From assembly GCA_903921135.1 (NCBI GenBank), contig CAIXOY010000062.1, forward strand, positions 1 to 20,658: a DNA stretch of 20,658 nt, given 5' to 3'. Both the position numbers and the translations under genes were made by a program. Below, piece after piece: positions 1 through 8,136 of this stretch (position 1 is its first letter; each line of letters opens with the position of its first letter). Origin of the DNA: an uncultured Gammaproteobacteria bacterium. Its GTDB lineage: Bacteria > Pseudomonadota > Gammaproteobacteria > Pseudomonadales > UBA5518. A model generated the notes under the pieces. That model was not told the DNA's origin. It did not search any database and worked only from the letters and a program-made list of their open reading frames with translations.

Positions 1-903
1 CAGTTCGCAGCCCGGCTCTTCGCCGTGGCGGCAGTCGCTGAAGCGGCAACGCCCGAGGTAGGGGCTGAATTCGCGAAAGGCCGCTGCGAGGCGCGCGGGC
101 TCGAGGAAGGCGAGACTGAACTCGCGTATGCCGGGTGAATCGATCAGTTCCCCGCCTTGCGGCAGGTGGTAGAGCCGTGCAGCGGTGGTGGTGTGGCGGC
201 CCTTGGATTCAGCCTCTGAAAGTGCGCCTATGCGCAGTTCTTCGTGCGGCAGCAGTGCCGCGATGATCGAGGATTTGCCCACGCCGGACTGCCCCACGAA
301 GGCCGTGGTGTGGCCTGCAAGCGCCGCGCGCAGCGCTTCCATCCCGCCCGCCTGCCGCGCCGAGGCGAAGAGCACCTCGTAACCGATGCGCGTGTAGCCC
401 GCCAGCATGGCCCGCAGTTCCGGCCCGCCATCGGGCAGGTCGGTTTTGTTCAGCAGCACCATCGCCTCGATGCCCGCGTCTTCGGCAGCCGCGAGGTAGC
501 GATCGAGCAGGTTGGCGTGGGGCGGTGGTTGGGTGGCCAGCACCACGACCAGACGGTCGAGGTTCGCGGCCACGGCACGCATGCGGCCGAGCGCATCCGG
601 GCGGTGGATGGCCGAGAGGCGGTCCTGCCGGGCGAGCACCACGCCGCCATCGGCCTCGGTGCGCCAGGCGATGCGGTCACCGGCCACCAGCGAATCGATG
701 TTGGCGCGGATGTGGCAGCGGGTGATGGTGCCGGGCTCGGCGGGGTCTTCGATGTCGGCCTGTTTGCCGAAGCGCGATATCACGAGGCCCGTGCGCGACT
801 GCGCGCCATCCTGGCCCTCGCTGTCCAGCGCACGGCTCACCCGCTGCTGTTGCAGGCGATTGACCCGGCGGGCCTGGTTCTGGCTCAGCCTGCGGCCGGA
901 CAT
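1..903 (-). CDS. rsgA: Small ribosomal subunit biogenesis GTPase RsgA (3' end cut by window edge)
   Basis: RsgA is a circularly permuted GTPase that checks late 30S ribosomal subunit maturation in the cytoplasm. The 301 residues present contain an N-terminal OB-fold region and then the G motifs in permuted order: G4 NKTD at 152-155, G1 GQSGVGKS at 204-211, G3 DSPG at 255-258. The zinc-binding knuckle follows, with Cys286, Cys291, His293 and Cys299. The reading frame runs off the window at base 1, so only the last few dozen residues are missing. I chose the ATG at 903 because the following residues (MSGRRLSQNQARRVN) align with the N-terminus of E. coli RsgA. The frame stays open upstream, but no better start is seen. 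It is divergent from orn, as in E. coli. Confidence 0.96.
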   Translation of the reverse strand, partial: MSGRRLSQNQARRVNRLQQQRVSRALDSEGQDGAQSRTGLVISRFGKQADIEDPAEPGTITRCHIRANIDSLVAGDRIAWRTEADGGVVLARQDRLSAIHRPDALGRMRAVAANLDRLVVVLATQPPPHANLLDRYLAAAEDAGIEAMVLLNKTDLPDGGPELRAMLAGYTRIGYEVLFASARQAGGMEALRAALAGHTTAFVGQSGVGKSSIIAALLPHEELRIGALSEAESKGRHTTTAARLYHLPQGGELIDSPGIREFSLAFLEPARLAAAFREFSPYLGRCRFSDCRHGEEPGCEL

Positions 904-1006
904 GCGCTGCGTGGCATCGGGTGGTTTGCGTTTCTGATCGGCACGTGGGTGGGGCTTTGCTAGACTGCCTGCGGAGCGCAATACCCCGTTGCGCGAGGAG
1001 TCTAGC
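904..1006. promoter_or_regulatory. rsgA/orn divergent intergenic region
   Basis: This 103-base gap must hold the signals for rsgA (leftward) and orn (rightward). On the plus strand TAGACT at 961-966 resembles a -10 box about 40 bases before the orn ATG, but no matching -35 box is visible. No clear leftward promoter is recognised. The role is inferred from position. Confidence 0.3.
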
Positions 1007-1552
1007 ATGGCCCTGCGGGATACCCTGGTCTGGATCGATCTCGAGATGACGGGCCTCGACCCCGAGCGCGACTGCATTCTCGAGATCGCCACCATCGTCA
1101 CGGACAGCACCCTCACTGTGCTCGCGGAGGGCCCGGTCTTCGCGATCCATCAGGACGAGGCCGTACTCGGCGCGATGGACGACTGGAACCGCTCGCACCA
1201 CGGCGCTTCGGGCCTGGTCGAGCGCGTCCGCGCGAGCGTGACGGACGAGGCCACCGCTGAGCGCCTCACGATCGAGTTCCTGGCGAAGTGGTCCGAGCCC
1301 GGCAGCTCGCCCATGTGCGGCAACAGCATCGGGCAGGACCGCCGCTTCCTTGCCCGCCACATGCGCGGTCTTGAGTCCTTCTTCCACTACCGCAACATCG
1401 ATGTCAGCACGGTGAAGGAGCTGGCACGGCGCTGGCGGCCCGACGTCCTCGCCGGCGTACGCAAGGCGGGCTCGCATCAGGCGCTGGACGACATCCGCGA
1501 ATCCATCGCCGAACTGCAGCACTACCGGGACGCGTTCTTCCGCCTCTCCTGA
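1007..1552 (+). CDS. orn: Oligoribonuclease Orn
   Basis: Orn is the 3'-to-5' exoribonuclease that degrades di- and very short oligoribonucleotides to mononucleotides, including the pGpG left from cyclic-di-GMP breakdown. The 181-residue product has the same length as E. coli Orn. The DEDDh exonuclease residues are visible: Asp and Glu in WIDLEMTGLD near the N-terminus, Asp in GNSIGQDRRFL, and His and Asp in GSHQALDDI near the C-terminus. The ATG at 1007 is preceded by GAGGAG at 995-1000 with six bases of spacing. This is preferred over an in-frame TTG at 989 that would overlap that ribosome site. The 3' end overlaps the convergent queG by 31 bases. Confidence 0.97.
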   Translation: MALRDTLVWIDLEMTGLDPERDCILEIATIVTDSTLTVLAEGPVFAIHQDEAVLGAMDDWNRSHHGASGLVERVRASVTDEATAERLTIEFLAKWSEPGSSPMCGNSIGQDRRFLARHMRGLESFFHYRNIDVSTVKELARRWRPDVLAGVRKAGSHQALDDIRESIAELQHYRDAFFRLS

Positions 1553-2622
1553 AGCTGCTCCCACGCCCAGCGTGCGTGCTCGCGCACGAGTTCTGCCGGA
1601 TGCTCCAGCCTTGCGGCGAGTGCCTCCAGCGCTGCATCTGTGGGTGGGCCGTTGCCAAGTGCCACGGCGATGTTCCGCAGCCAGCGCGCGTGGCCCAGGC
1701 GGTAGAGCGGTGAACCCGCGGCGCGCGCCGCGAACTCCTCCTCGTTCCAGCTGAACAGATCCACCAGCGCCGTATCGTCCAGACGGTGCCGCGGCACGAA
1801 ATCCCGCTCGCGGCTCGGCTGCGCGAAGCGGTTCCACGGGCACACCAGCTGGCAGTCGTCGCAGCCGAAGACACGGTTGCCGATGGCTGCGCGCATCTCC
1901 TCGGGGATGCTGCCCTGCAACTCGATGGTGAGGTAAGAGATGCAGCGGCGCGCGTCGAGTTGCCAGGGGCCGGTGAAGGCCTGTGTGGGGCAGACATCGA
2001 GGCAGGCGCTGCAGCTGCCGCAGTGGGTGGTGTCGAAGGGCGGGTCGGCCGGCAGCGGGATGTCGGTGTAGATCTCGCCCAGAAAAAACCACGACCCGGC
2101 CCTGGGGTGGATGAGCAGCGTGTTCTTGCCGATCCAGCCCAGACCCGCTTTCTGCGCGAGCCCGCGCTCCAGCACCGGAGCGCTGTCGACGAAGGGTCGC
2201 AGTGCGGCGTCCGGGCGCACCGCGCGGATGCGCTCCGCGAGTTCGGCGAGACGGTTGCGGAAAACCTTGTGATAGTCGCGGCCCAGCGCGTAGCGGGCCA
2301 CGTAGCCGCGCTCGCTGTCTGCAAGCACCGCGTTCGCCTCTGCGGCCTGCGCGGGCCAGTAGTCCATACGTGCCGCGATCACGCTTACAGTGCCCGGCAG
2401 CAGGAGTTCGGGGCGCCAGCGCGCTTCACCGTGGCGGGCCATGTAGTCCATCTCGCCGTGATGGCCGGCGGCGAGCCAGTCGCGGAAATGCGTGTCGTGC
2501 GGCGAGAGATCGACCGTGGCGAAGCCGAGCGCCTGCAGCCCCAGCTCCCCGGCCCAGCGGCGGATGTCACCGGCCAGTGCGGCGTGCTCGTGCGCTGTTG
2601 CCGCGCCCGCGTCTTCGCTCAT
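1522..2622 (-). CDS. queG: Epoxyqueuosine reductase QueG
   Basis: QueG carries out the last step of queuosine synthesis, reducing epoxyqueuosine to queuosine in the tRNA wobble position. It uses cobalamin and two [4Fe-4S] clusters. The 366-residue product has the N-terminal DUF1730 region and the conserved DSAPVLER segment (Asp146). The ferredoxin-type cysteines follow: Cys201, 204, 207, 211 (CGSCSACLDVCP), Cys227, and Cys254, 257, 261 (CDDCQLVCPWN). A HEAT-like C-terminal segment ends the protein. I chose the ATG at 2622. An in-frame start 19 codons upstream adds an unconserved tail and runs towards nnr. The gene is divergent from nnr and convergent with orn, the order known from E. coli (yjeS). 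Confidence 0.96.
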   Translation of the reverse strand: MSEDAGAATAHEHAALAGDIRRWAGELGLQALGFATVDLSPHDTHFRDWLAAGHHGEMDYMARHGEARWRPELLLPGTVSVIAARMDYWPAQAAEANAVLADSERGYVARYALGRDYHKVFRNRLAELAERIRAVRPDAALRPFVDSAPVLERGLAQKAGLGWIGKNTLLIHPRAGSWFFLGEIYTDIPLPADPPFDTTHCGSCSACLDVCPTQAFTGPWQLDARRCISYLTIELQGSIPEEMRAAIGNRVFGCDDCQLVCPWNRFAQPSRERDFVPRHRLDDTALVDLFSWNEEEFAARAAGSPLYRLGHARWLRNIAVALGNGPPTDAALEALAARLEHPAELVREHARWAWEQLQERRKNASR

Positions 2623-2674
2623 CCGCTTCGCCGCCGTGTGTCTGCAAGGCCCGAAGCATAGCGAAGCGCTCGGA

Positions 2675-2680
2675 TACAAT
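2675..2680 (+). promoter_or_regulatory. Possible -10 box for nnr
   Basis: TACAAT lies about 31 bases before the nnr ATG in the queG/nnr divergent gap (2623-2710). It matches the -10 consensus well, but no -35 box is recognisable at the right distance. A start of the superoperon here is inferred from the strand switch. Confidence 0.35.
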
Positions 2681-2710
2681 GAAAACCGGTCTCAGCGGGG
2701 AGGGCAGCAG

Positions 2711-4234
2711 ATGCACGGAATCGCGCAGGCGGGCGAGGCTCTCCATACCGCGGCCGAAGTGCGCGCGCTTGATCGCAGTGCCATCGACACCGGAGGTATT
2801 CCCGGCACGGTGCTGATGGCGCGGGCGGGGCGCGCGGCCTTCGCACTGTTGCAGCGCCTCTGGCCGCAGGCGCAGTCGCTGGATGTGGTCTGCGGCATCG
2901 GCAACAACGGGGGCGACGGCTTCGTCGTGGCGCAACTCGCCCGTGAGCGCGGGTTCCGGGTGCGGGTGCTGCTCTGTGGCGATGCGGCGCGCATCTCGGG
3001 TGAGGCGCGCGCCGCGCTGGGTGCATTGATGGCCGCTGGCGTGGCGCCCGAGCCTTTCGATCCGGCGCTAGGCGTGCAGGGCGAGGTGGTGGTGGACGCG
3101 CTGCTTGGCACCGGGCTGGGCGGGACGGTGCGGGCCGCACAGGCGCAGGCTATCGGATGGATGAACGCAAGCGGGCGCCCGGTGTTCGCACTCGATATTC
3201 CCTCGGGGCTTTGCAGCGACACCGGCAACCCGCTCGGTACAGCCGTAGAGGCCTCCCATACCCTGTCTTTCATCGGGCGCAAGCGCGGCCTGCATACGGG
3301 CCTTGCCGCGGACTACGCCGGTGAACGCCACTTCGATGCGCTTGGTGTACCCGCGCCGCTGTTGCAGAGCGTGCCTGCCAGCGCTCGGCTCCTCCACTGT
3401 GCGGACCTGCTGCCTGCGCTGTCCGCGCGCGGGCGCGCGGCGCACAAGGGCCACTTCGGGCATGTTCTGGTGATTGGCGGCAACACCGGCATGGCGGGAG
3501 CCGCAGCGCTCGCCGGCATGGCCGCGGCCCGCGCGGGCGCCGGGCTGGTCTCGGTCGCGGTTCGTCCGGGCAACGAGGGGGCCGTGCTGGCGGCATGCCC
3601 CGAACTGATGGTGCGGGCCGTGGCCTACACCGCAGATCTGGCGCCGCTGCTCGCACGGGCCAGCGTGCTGCTCGTGGGCCCCGGACTGGGGCGCGACGCA
3701 TGGGCCCAGCAGCTGCTCACGTCGGCGTTGGCGTCGGCCTTGCCGACGGTGATCGATGCTGATGCGCTGAACGCGCTCGCCGACGGCAGCATCGATACCC
3801 GGGCTGCCCGGCCCGAACGCTGGGTACTCACACCTCACCCCGGCGAGGCTGCGCGGCTGCTTGGCACCGATACGGCGAGCGTGGGAGCAGACCGTTTCGC
3901 TGCCCTCGCGCAACTTCTGGGGCGCTACCCCGGCGCGGTGGTGCTGAAGGGTTCGGGCACGCTGGTGGCAGATGCGGCCTCGGGCCTGCCGGTCATGGTC
4001 TGTGCCGAGGGCAACCCGGGCATGGCGAGCGGCGGTATGGGAGATGTGTTGGGCGGGCTGATCGCCGCATTGCTGGCGCAGGGGCTGGGGCCTGCCCTCG
4101 CAGCCCGCCTCGGGGTGCTGGTGCACGCGCGCGCCGCGGATCTGGCGGCCGTGGCCGAGGGCGAGCGTGGCCTGCTGGCCTCCGACCTGCTGCCCCGGAT
4201 ACGTCAGCTGCTGAACGGCAGGGTCGCGGCATGA
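2711..4234 (+). CDS. nnr: Bifunctional NAD(P)HX epimerase/dehydratase
   Basis: This is a metabolite-repair enzyme. The N-terminal domain epimerises damaged hydrated NAD(P)H (NAD(P)HX). The C-terminal domain dehydrates the S-form using ADP. The 507-residue product shows both domains. The YjeF_N epimerase (about 1-215) has GNNGGDG at 64-70 and DIPSG at 162-166. The carbohydrate-kinase-like dehydratase (about 235-505) has HKGHFGHVLVIGG, TPHPGEAARLL near 374 and NPGMASGGMGDVLGG at 435-449, with the likely catalytic Asp445. The ATG at 2711 follows a GGGGAGGG purine tract at 2697-2704. The stop overlaps the tsaE start as ATGA, which suggests translational coupling. Formerly called yjeF. Confidence 0.96.
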   Translation: MHGIAQAGEALHTAAEVRALDRSAIDTGGIPGTVLMARAGRAAFALLQRLWPQAQSLDVVCGIGNNGGDGFVVAQLARERGFRVRVLLCGDAARISGEARAALGALMAAGVAPEPFDPALGVQGEVVVDALLGTGLGGTVRAAQAQAIGWMNASGRPVFALDIPSGLCSDTGNPLGTAVEASHTLSFIGRKRGLHTGLAADYAGERHFDALGVPAPLLQSVPASARLLHCADLLPALSARGRAAHKGHFGHVLVIGGNTGMAGAAALAGMAAARAGAGLVSVAVRPGNEGAVLAACPELMVRAVAYTADLAPLLARASVLLVGPGLGRDAWAQQLLTSALASALPTVIDADALNALADGSIDTRAARPERWVLTPHPGEAARLLGTDTASVGADRFAALAQLLGRYPGAVVLKGSGTLVADAASGLPVMVCAEGNPGMASGGMGDVLGGLIAALLAQGLGPALAARLGVLVHARAADLAAVAEGERGLLASDLLPRIRQLLNGRVAA

Positions 4235-4704
4235 ACGCGGGCCTCACGCTCTCCGACGAGGCTGCGACCGAGGCCCTGGGCGCGGCCATCGCCCATGCCA
4301 TCGCGGACGGCGGTGTGTTGCATCTGCGCGGGGGGCTGGGCGCCGGCAAGACCACGCTGTGTCGCGGACTGTTGCGGGCGCTGGGCCATAGGGGTGCCGT
4401 GAAAAGCCCCACCTACACCCTCGTCGAACCCTACGCGCCGGGTGGGCGGGAGGTCTTCCATTTCGACCTCTACCGCCTGCGTGACCCCGCCGAGCTCGAG
4501 GACATCGGCATCCGGGATTACCTGCAGCCCGGAGCGATCCTGCTGATCGAGTGGCCGGAGCAAGGCGGCCCCTGCACGCCTGCCGCGGATCTGGTGCTCG
4601 AGTTGTGCGAGGCGGCTCTGGGCAGGCACGCGCGCTGGGAGGCCGTCACTCCTCGCGGCGGTGCAATAGTTGCCCGCCTCGATGCCGCACTCCGCCGTGC
4701 GTAA
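4231..4704 (+). CDS. tsaE: tRNA threonylcarbamoyladenosine biosynthesis ATPase TsaE
   Basis: TsaE is the P-loop ATPase partner of the TsaBD complex that places the threonylcarbamoyl group on A37 of ANN-decoding tRNAs. The 157-residue product has Walker A GGLGAGKTT at 34-42, the family hallmark SPTYTLVEPY at 59-68, FHFDLYRL at 77-83 and LLIEWPE at 104-110, in the expected order and at the usual family length. Its start codon shares four bases with the nnr stop, so the two are probably translated together. Formerly yjeE. Nothing looks damaged. Confidence 0.96.
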   Translation: MNAGLTLSDEAATEALGAAIAHAIADGGVLHLRGGLGAGKTTLCRGLLRALGHRGAVKSPTYTLVEPYAPGGREVFHFDLYRLRDPAELEDIGIRDYLQPGAILLIEWPEQGGPCTPAADLVLELCEAALGRHARWEAVTPRGGAIVARLDAALRRA

Positions 4705-4718
4705 TCGGAAGCCTTGTC

Positions 4719-4724
4719 TATAGT
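4719..4724 (+). promoter_or_regulatory. Possible -10 box for amiB
   Basis: TATAGT sits 15 bases after the tsaE stop and before the amidase start. It is a good -10 match with no clear -35 partner. It could drive amiB and mutL independently of nnr-tsaE. This is a weak call based on one hexamer. Confidence 0.3.
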
Positions 4725-4766
4725 TGGGGGCCTGACACCTTGTCGGACTCTTGGGGCGTGGCTGCT

Positions 4767-6281
4767 GTGCGATCGTTCGGGCTGCTCGTGGGCACGCTGT
4801 TCGGCGTGCTGCTGGCGTTCGCCTCCGAATCGGCGCTCGCCGGTGCCGCCGTGCGCGGTGTGCGCATGTCCGAGGCCAGCGACCACACACGTTTCGTCTT
4901 TGATCTGAGCGGCCCGGCCCGCCATCAACTGAGCCACGCGGCAGGCCCCGACCGCCTGATCCTGGACCTTGGCGACAGCCGTCTCCAGGGCTCCCTTCAG
5001 ACCCTCGATCTGGCCCGCGCCCCCGTCTCGCGCATCCGCAGCGGTATGTACAACCCCACCGACCTGCGCGTGGTGCTGGATCTCTCGGAGCCGGTGGAGG
5101 TGAAGAGCTTCCTGCTGCCGCCGGGCGATGGCTTCGGGCACCGGCTGGTGGTGGATGTGTATCCCAAGTCCGTAGCGGGGCGTGCCGCCCCCGCGCCACC
5201 GGCCGTAACGCCCGTTGCCGCTGTGCCGGCGAAGCCCGCCGAAGCACCGCCTGCTGCTCCGGCAAAACCTGCCGAGGCGCTGCTCGCCGCCAAACCGCAA
5301 CCCGCGCCGGCCAGCGCTGCGCCGAAGTTGCAGCCCGCAGCAGCCGAGGCAGAGGAACCTCAGCCGGCGTTGAGCTCTCCCGTGCTGCCCGGTTCAGCAC
5401 GCGGGCGCGACATCCTGATCGCGATTGATGCCGGCCACGGGGGCCAGGATCCCGGTGCGCTCGGGCCACGCAGGGTCCGCGAAAAGGACGTGGTGCTGGC
5501 CATTGCCCGTGCGCTCGCCGAGCGCGTCAACCAGCAACCGGGTTATCGCGCCATGCTGGTGCGCAAGGGTGATTACTTCATTCCGCTCCACAAGCGCCGT
5601 GATATCGCCCGTGCAGCGCGCGCGGATCTCTTCGTCTCGATACATGCCGATGCCTTCACCCATTCGCGCGCCTTCGGCTCCTCGGTGTACGCGCTCTCGC
5701 CACGGGGTGCGACCAGCGTGTCCGCGGCCTTCCTTGCCGAGCGCGAAAACGGCGCCGATCTGATCGGCGGCGTGAACCTCGGTGCGAAGGACGATGTGCT
5801 CGCCGGCGTGCTGACGGATCTTTCGATGACAGCGACGATGGATGCGAGCCTCGGCGTGGGCTCCCGGGTGCTCGGGTCGATGGGGCGGGTCTCACGCCTG
5901 CACAAACGTCGTGTCGAGCAAGCCGGTTTCGTGGTGCTCAAATCGCCTGACATGCCCTCGATTCTGGTCGAGACGGGATTCATCTCGAATCCCACCGAGG
6001 CCGAACGCCTGAGCACGGCCCGGTACCAGCGCGCCATGGCGAAGGCTATCTTCGACGGGCTGGGCAATTACTTCCTGAACACGCCGCCGCCGGATACACG
6101 CGTGGCGGCCATGGTGCGCTCCGGCGCCAAGCCCTCGGAGTACGTGATCGCGCGCGGCGACACCTTGTCTGGTATCGCCGAGCGCTACCGTGTTAGTGTC
6201 GATCAGATCGTCAGGACCAACCGGCTGGGCGGCGCGGGCGGCATCCAGGCAGGCCAGCGGATCCTGATCCCCGACAGCTGA
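4767..6281 (+). CDS. amiB: N-acetylmuramoyl-L-alanine amidase, AMIN-Amidase_3-LysM (AmiB type)
   Basis: This is a periplasmic zinc amidase that cleaves the peptide stem from septal peptidoglycan to separate daughter cells. The 504-residue product begins with a Sec-type signal peptide (h-region within residues 5-19, likely cleavage after ALA at 23-25). An AMIN domain follows (about 27-133), then a Pro/Ala-rich linker (138-200) and the catalytic domain (214-436). Zinc and catalytic residues are His224 in DAGHGG, Glu239, His293 in SIHAD and Glu402 in VETGF. The stretch near 330-385 corresponds to the regulatory helix region that blocks the active site in division amidases. A LysM domain (458-502) ends the protein. 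The start is uncertain: GTG 4767 gives the cleanest signal peptide, with TTGGGG ten bases upstream. GTG 4758 and TTG 4740 are alternatives. It has no twin-arginine motif. Confidence 0.93.
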   Translation: MRSFGLLVGTLFGVLLAFASESALAGAAVRGVRMSEASDHTRFVFDLSGPARHQLSHAAGPDRLILDLGDSRLQGSLQTLDLARAPVSRIRSGMYNPTDLRVVLDLSEPVEVKSFLLPPGDGFGHRLVVDVYPKSVAGRAAPAPPAVTPVAAVPAKPAEAPPAAPAKPAEALLAAKPQPAPASAAPKLQPAAAEAEEPQPALSSPVLPGSARGRDILIAIDAGHGGQDPGALGPRRVREKDVVLAIARALAERVNQQPGYRAMLVRKGDYFIPLHKRRDIARAARADLFVSIHADAFTHSRAFGSSVYALSPRGATSVSAAFLAERENGADLIGGVNLGAKDDVLAGVLTDLSMTATMDASLGVGSRVLGSMGRVSRLHKRRVEQAGFVVLKSPDMPSILVETGFISNPTEAERLSTARYQRAMAKAIFDGLGNYFLNTPPPDTRVAAMVRSGAKPSEYVIARGDTLSGIAERYRVSVDQIVRTNRLGGAGGIQAGQRILIPDS

Positions 6282-6318
6282 GCCCCGGTTCCTCGCCCGG
6301 CTTCCACGCAGGGCACCC

Positions 6319-8133
6319 ATGGGCCGCATCCATCACCTGAGCAGCACGCTTGCCAACCAGATCGCCGCTGGCGAAGTGGTGGAGCGGCCTGCCTCCGTGG
6401 TGAAGGAACTCCTCGAAAACAGTCTGGACGCCGGCGCCACGCGACTCGAGATCGATCTCGAGGCCGGCGGCACCCGACTGGTGCGCGTGCGTGATGACGG
6501 CGAGGGCATCGACGCCGCGGATCTGCCGCTTGCCGTGGCCCGTCATGCCACCAGCAAGATCGGCACCCTGGACGATCTGGAACAGGTGCTGAGCTTGGGA
6601 TTCCGCGGCGAGGCGCTGGCGAGCATCGCCTCGGTCTCCAGGCTCTCGCTCACCAGCGCCACCGAGGCCGCGGCTCACGCCAACCGGCTCGAACTCGACG
6701 TGAACGGCGAGGCGCGGCTCACGCCGGCGGCGCATCCGCGTGGCACCACCATCGAGGTGCGCGAACTCTTCTTCAACACGCCCGCCAGGCGGAAGTTCCT
6801 GCGCGCCGAGCGCACCGAATACGGGCACTGCGAGGAAGTGGTGCGCAGGCTTGCGCTGGCGCGCTTCGAGGCTGGCTTCCAACTCCGCCACAACCAGAAA
6901 CCCGTGTTCGCCTTGCGTCCCTGCGCGAGCCCGGGCGAGCGTGAGCAGCGGGTCGCCACGCTTTGCGGTGCGCCATTCCTCGAGCAGTCGCTCGCGATCG
7001 AGTTCGAGGCCTCTTCGCTGCTGTTGCGCGGCTGGGTGGCGCAGCCCGCCTTCTCGCGCAGCCAGGCCGATCTGCAGTACTTCTTCGTGAACGGCCGTGT
7101 GGTGCGCGATCGGCTGGTCACGCACGCGGTGCGGCAGGCCTACCGTGACGTGATGTACCACGACCGTCACCCGGCCTATGTGCTCTATCTCGAGATCGAT
7201 CCCACGCTGGTCGACGTGAACGTGCACCCCACCAAGCACGAGGTGCGCTTCCGCGACGCGCGCCTCGTGCACGATTTCCTTTTCCATGCGCTGCACCGCA
7301 CGCTCGCCGAAACCCGCGCCGGCGCGGTTGCGGCGCCGCAGATGCAGCCAGCCCCGATGTCCTTGCCGGCAGAGTCAGGCGCCTCAGCCGCCTATGCGCC
7401 ACCCGCGATGGCGTCTGCCCCTGCCGGCGGTTTCGCGCAGCAGGCCCTCGGCTGGGGCCGTGACGAGCGCGCCATCGCCGATACCTTTGCGGCATATCGC
7501 GAACTGTCGCGTCCGGCCAAGGCCATCGATTTCAGCGCCGATGACGATGTGCCGCCGCTCGGCTTCGCGATCGCGCAGCTCAAAGGCATTTACATCCTCG
7601 CGGAGAATCGCGACGGGCTGGTGATCGTCGACATGCACGCCGCGCACGAGCGCATCACCTACGAGCGCATGAAGGCCGCGCGCGATGCGGGCGAGGTGCT
7701 CGCGCAGCCCTTGCTGGTGCCGAGCCGCATCGATGTGAGCCGCCGCGAGGCCGATTGCGTCGAGGAGCACGCCGAGTCGCTCGCGCCGCTCGGGCTCGTG
7801 CTGGAGCGCGCCGGTGAAGAATCCGTGCTGGTGCGCGAGGTGCCGGTGCTGCTTGCCGACGCCGATCTTGGCGCGCTGGTGCGCGATGTGGTGGCCGATC
7901 TCCTCGAATTCGGTCGCAGCGCGCGCCTCGAGGCCCGCGCCGACGAAATCCTCGCCGGCATGGCCTGCCACGCCTCGGTGCGGGCTAACCGCGCGCTCAG
8001 CATCCCCGAGATGAACGCGCTGCTGCGCGACATGGAGCGCACGGAACGCAGCGGCCAGTGCAACCACGGCCGACCGACCTGGGCGCTGCAGACGCTCGCC
8101 GAGCTCGACCGCCTGTTCCTGCGCGGTCGCTGA
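6319..8133 (+). CDS. mutL: DNA mismatch repair protein MutL
   Basis: MutL couples mismatch recognition by MutS to strand removal. The 604-residue protein has the GHKL ATPase motifs at the N-terminus: ELLENSLDAGA at 30-40, DDGEGI at 59-64, GFRGEAL at 94-100. The transducer domain runs to about 335, followed by an Ala/Pro-rich linker to about 410 and the C-terminal dimerisation domain. Unlike E. coli MutL, the C-terminal domain holds DMHAAHERITYE at 438-449. This fits the metal-binding endonuclease pattern with Met in place of Gln. MACHASVRA at 548-556 and QCNHGRPTW at 580-588 are also present. The ATG at 6319 has AGGGC just upstream. It lies 37 bases after amiB and 3 bases before miaA. Confidence 0.97.
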   Translation: MGRIHHLSSTLANQIAAGEVVERPASVVKELLENSLDAGATRLEIDLEAGGTRLVRVRDDGEGIDAADLPLAVARHATSKIGTLDDLEQVLSLGFRGEALASIASVSRLSLTSATEAAAHANRLELDVNGEARLTPAAHPRGTTIEVRELFFNTPARRKFLRAERTEYGHCEEVVRRLALARFEAGFQLRHNQKPVFALRPCASPGEREQRVATLCGAPFLEQSLAIEFEASSLLLRGWVAQPAFSRSQADLQYFFVNGRVVRDRLVTHAVRQAYRDVMYHDRHPAYVLYLEIDPTLVDVNVHPTKHEVRFRDARLVHDFLFHALHRTLAETRAGAVAAPQMQPAPMSLPAESGASAAYAPPAMASAPAGGFAQQALGWGRDERAIADTFAAYRELSRPAKAIDFSADDDVPPLGFAIAQLKGIYILAENRDGLVIVDMHAAHERITYERMKAARDAGEVLAQPLLVPSRIDVSRREADCVEEHAESLAPLGLVLERAGEESVLVREVPVLLADADLGALVRDVVADLLEFGRSARLEARADEILAGMACHASVRANRALSIPEMNALLRDMERTERSGQCNHGRPTWALQTLAELDRLFLRGR

Positions 8134-8136
8134 GCC

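Noticed and set aside
677..2092. 471-codon minus frame over rsgA, orn and queG
   Set aside because: It crosses three recognised genes in the wrong frame or on the wrong strand.
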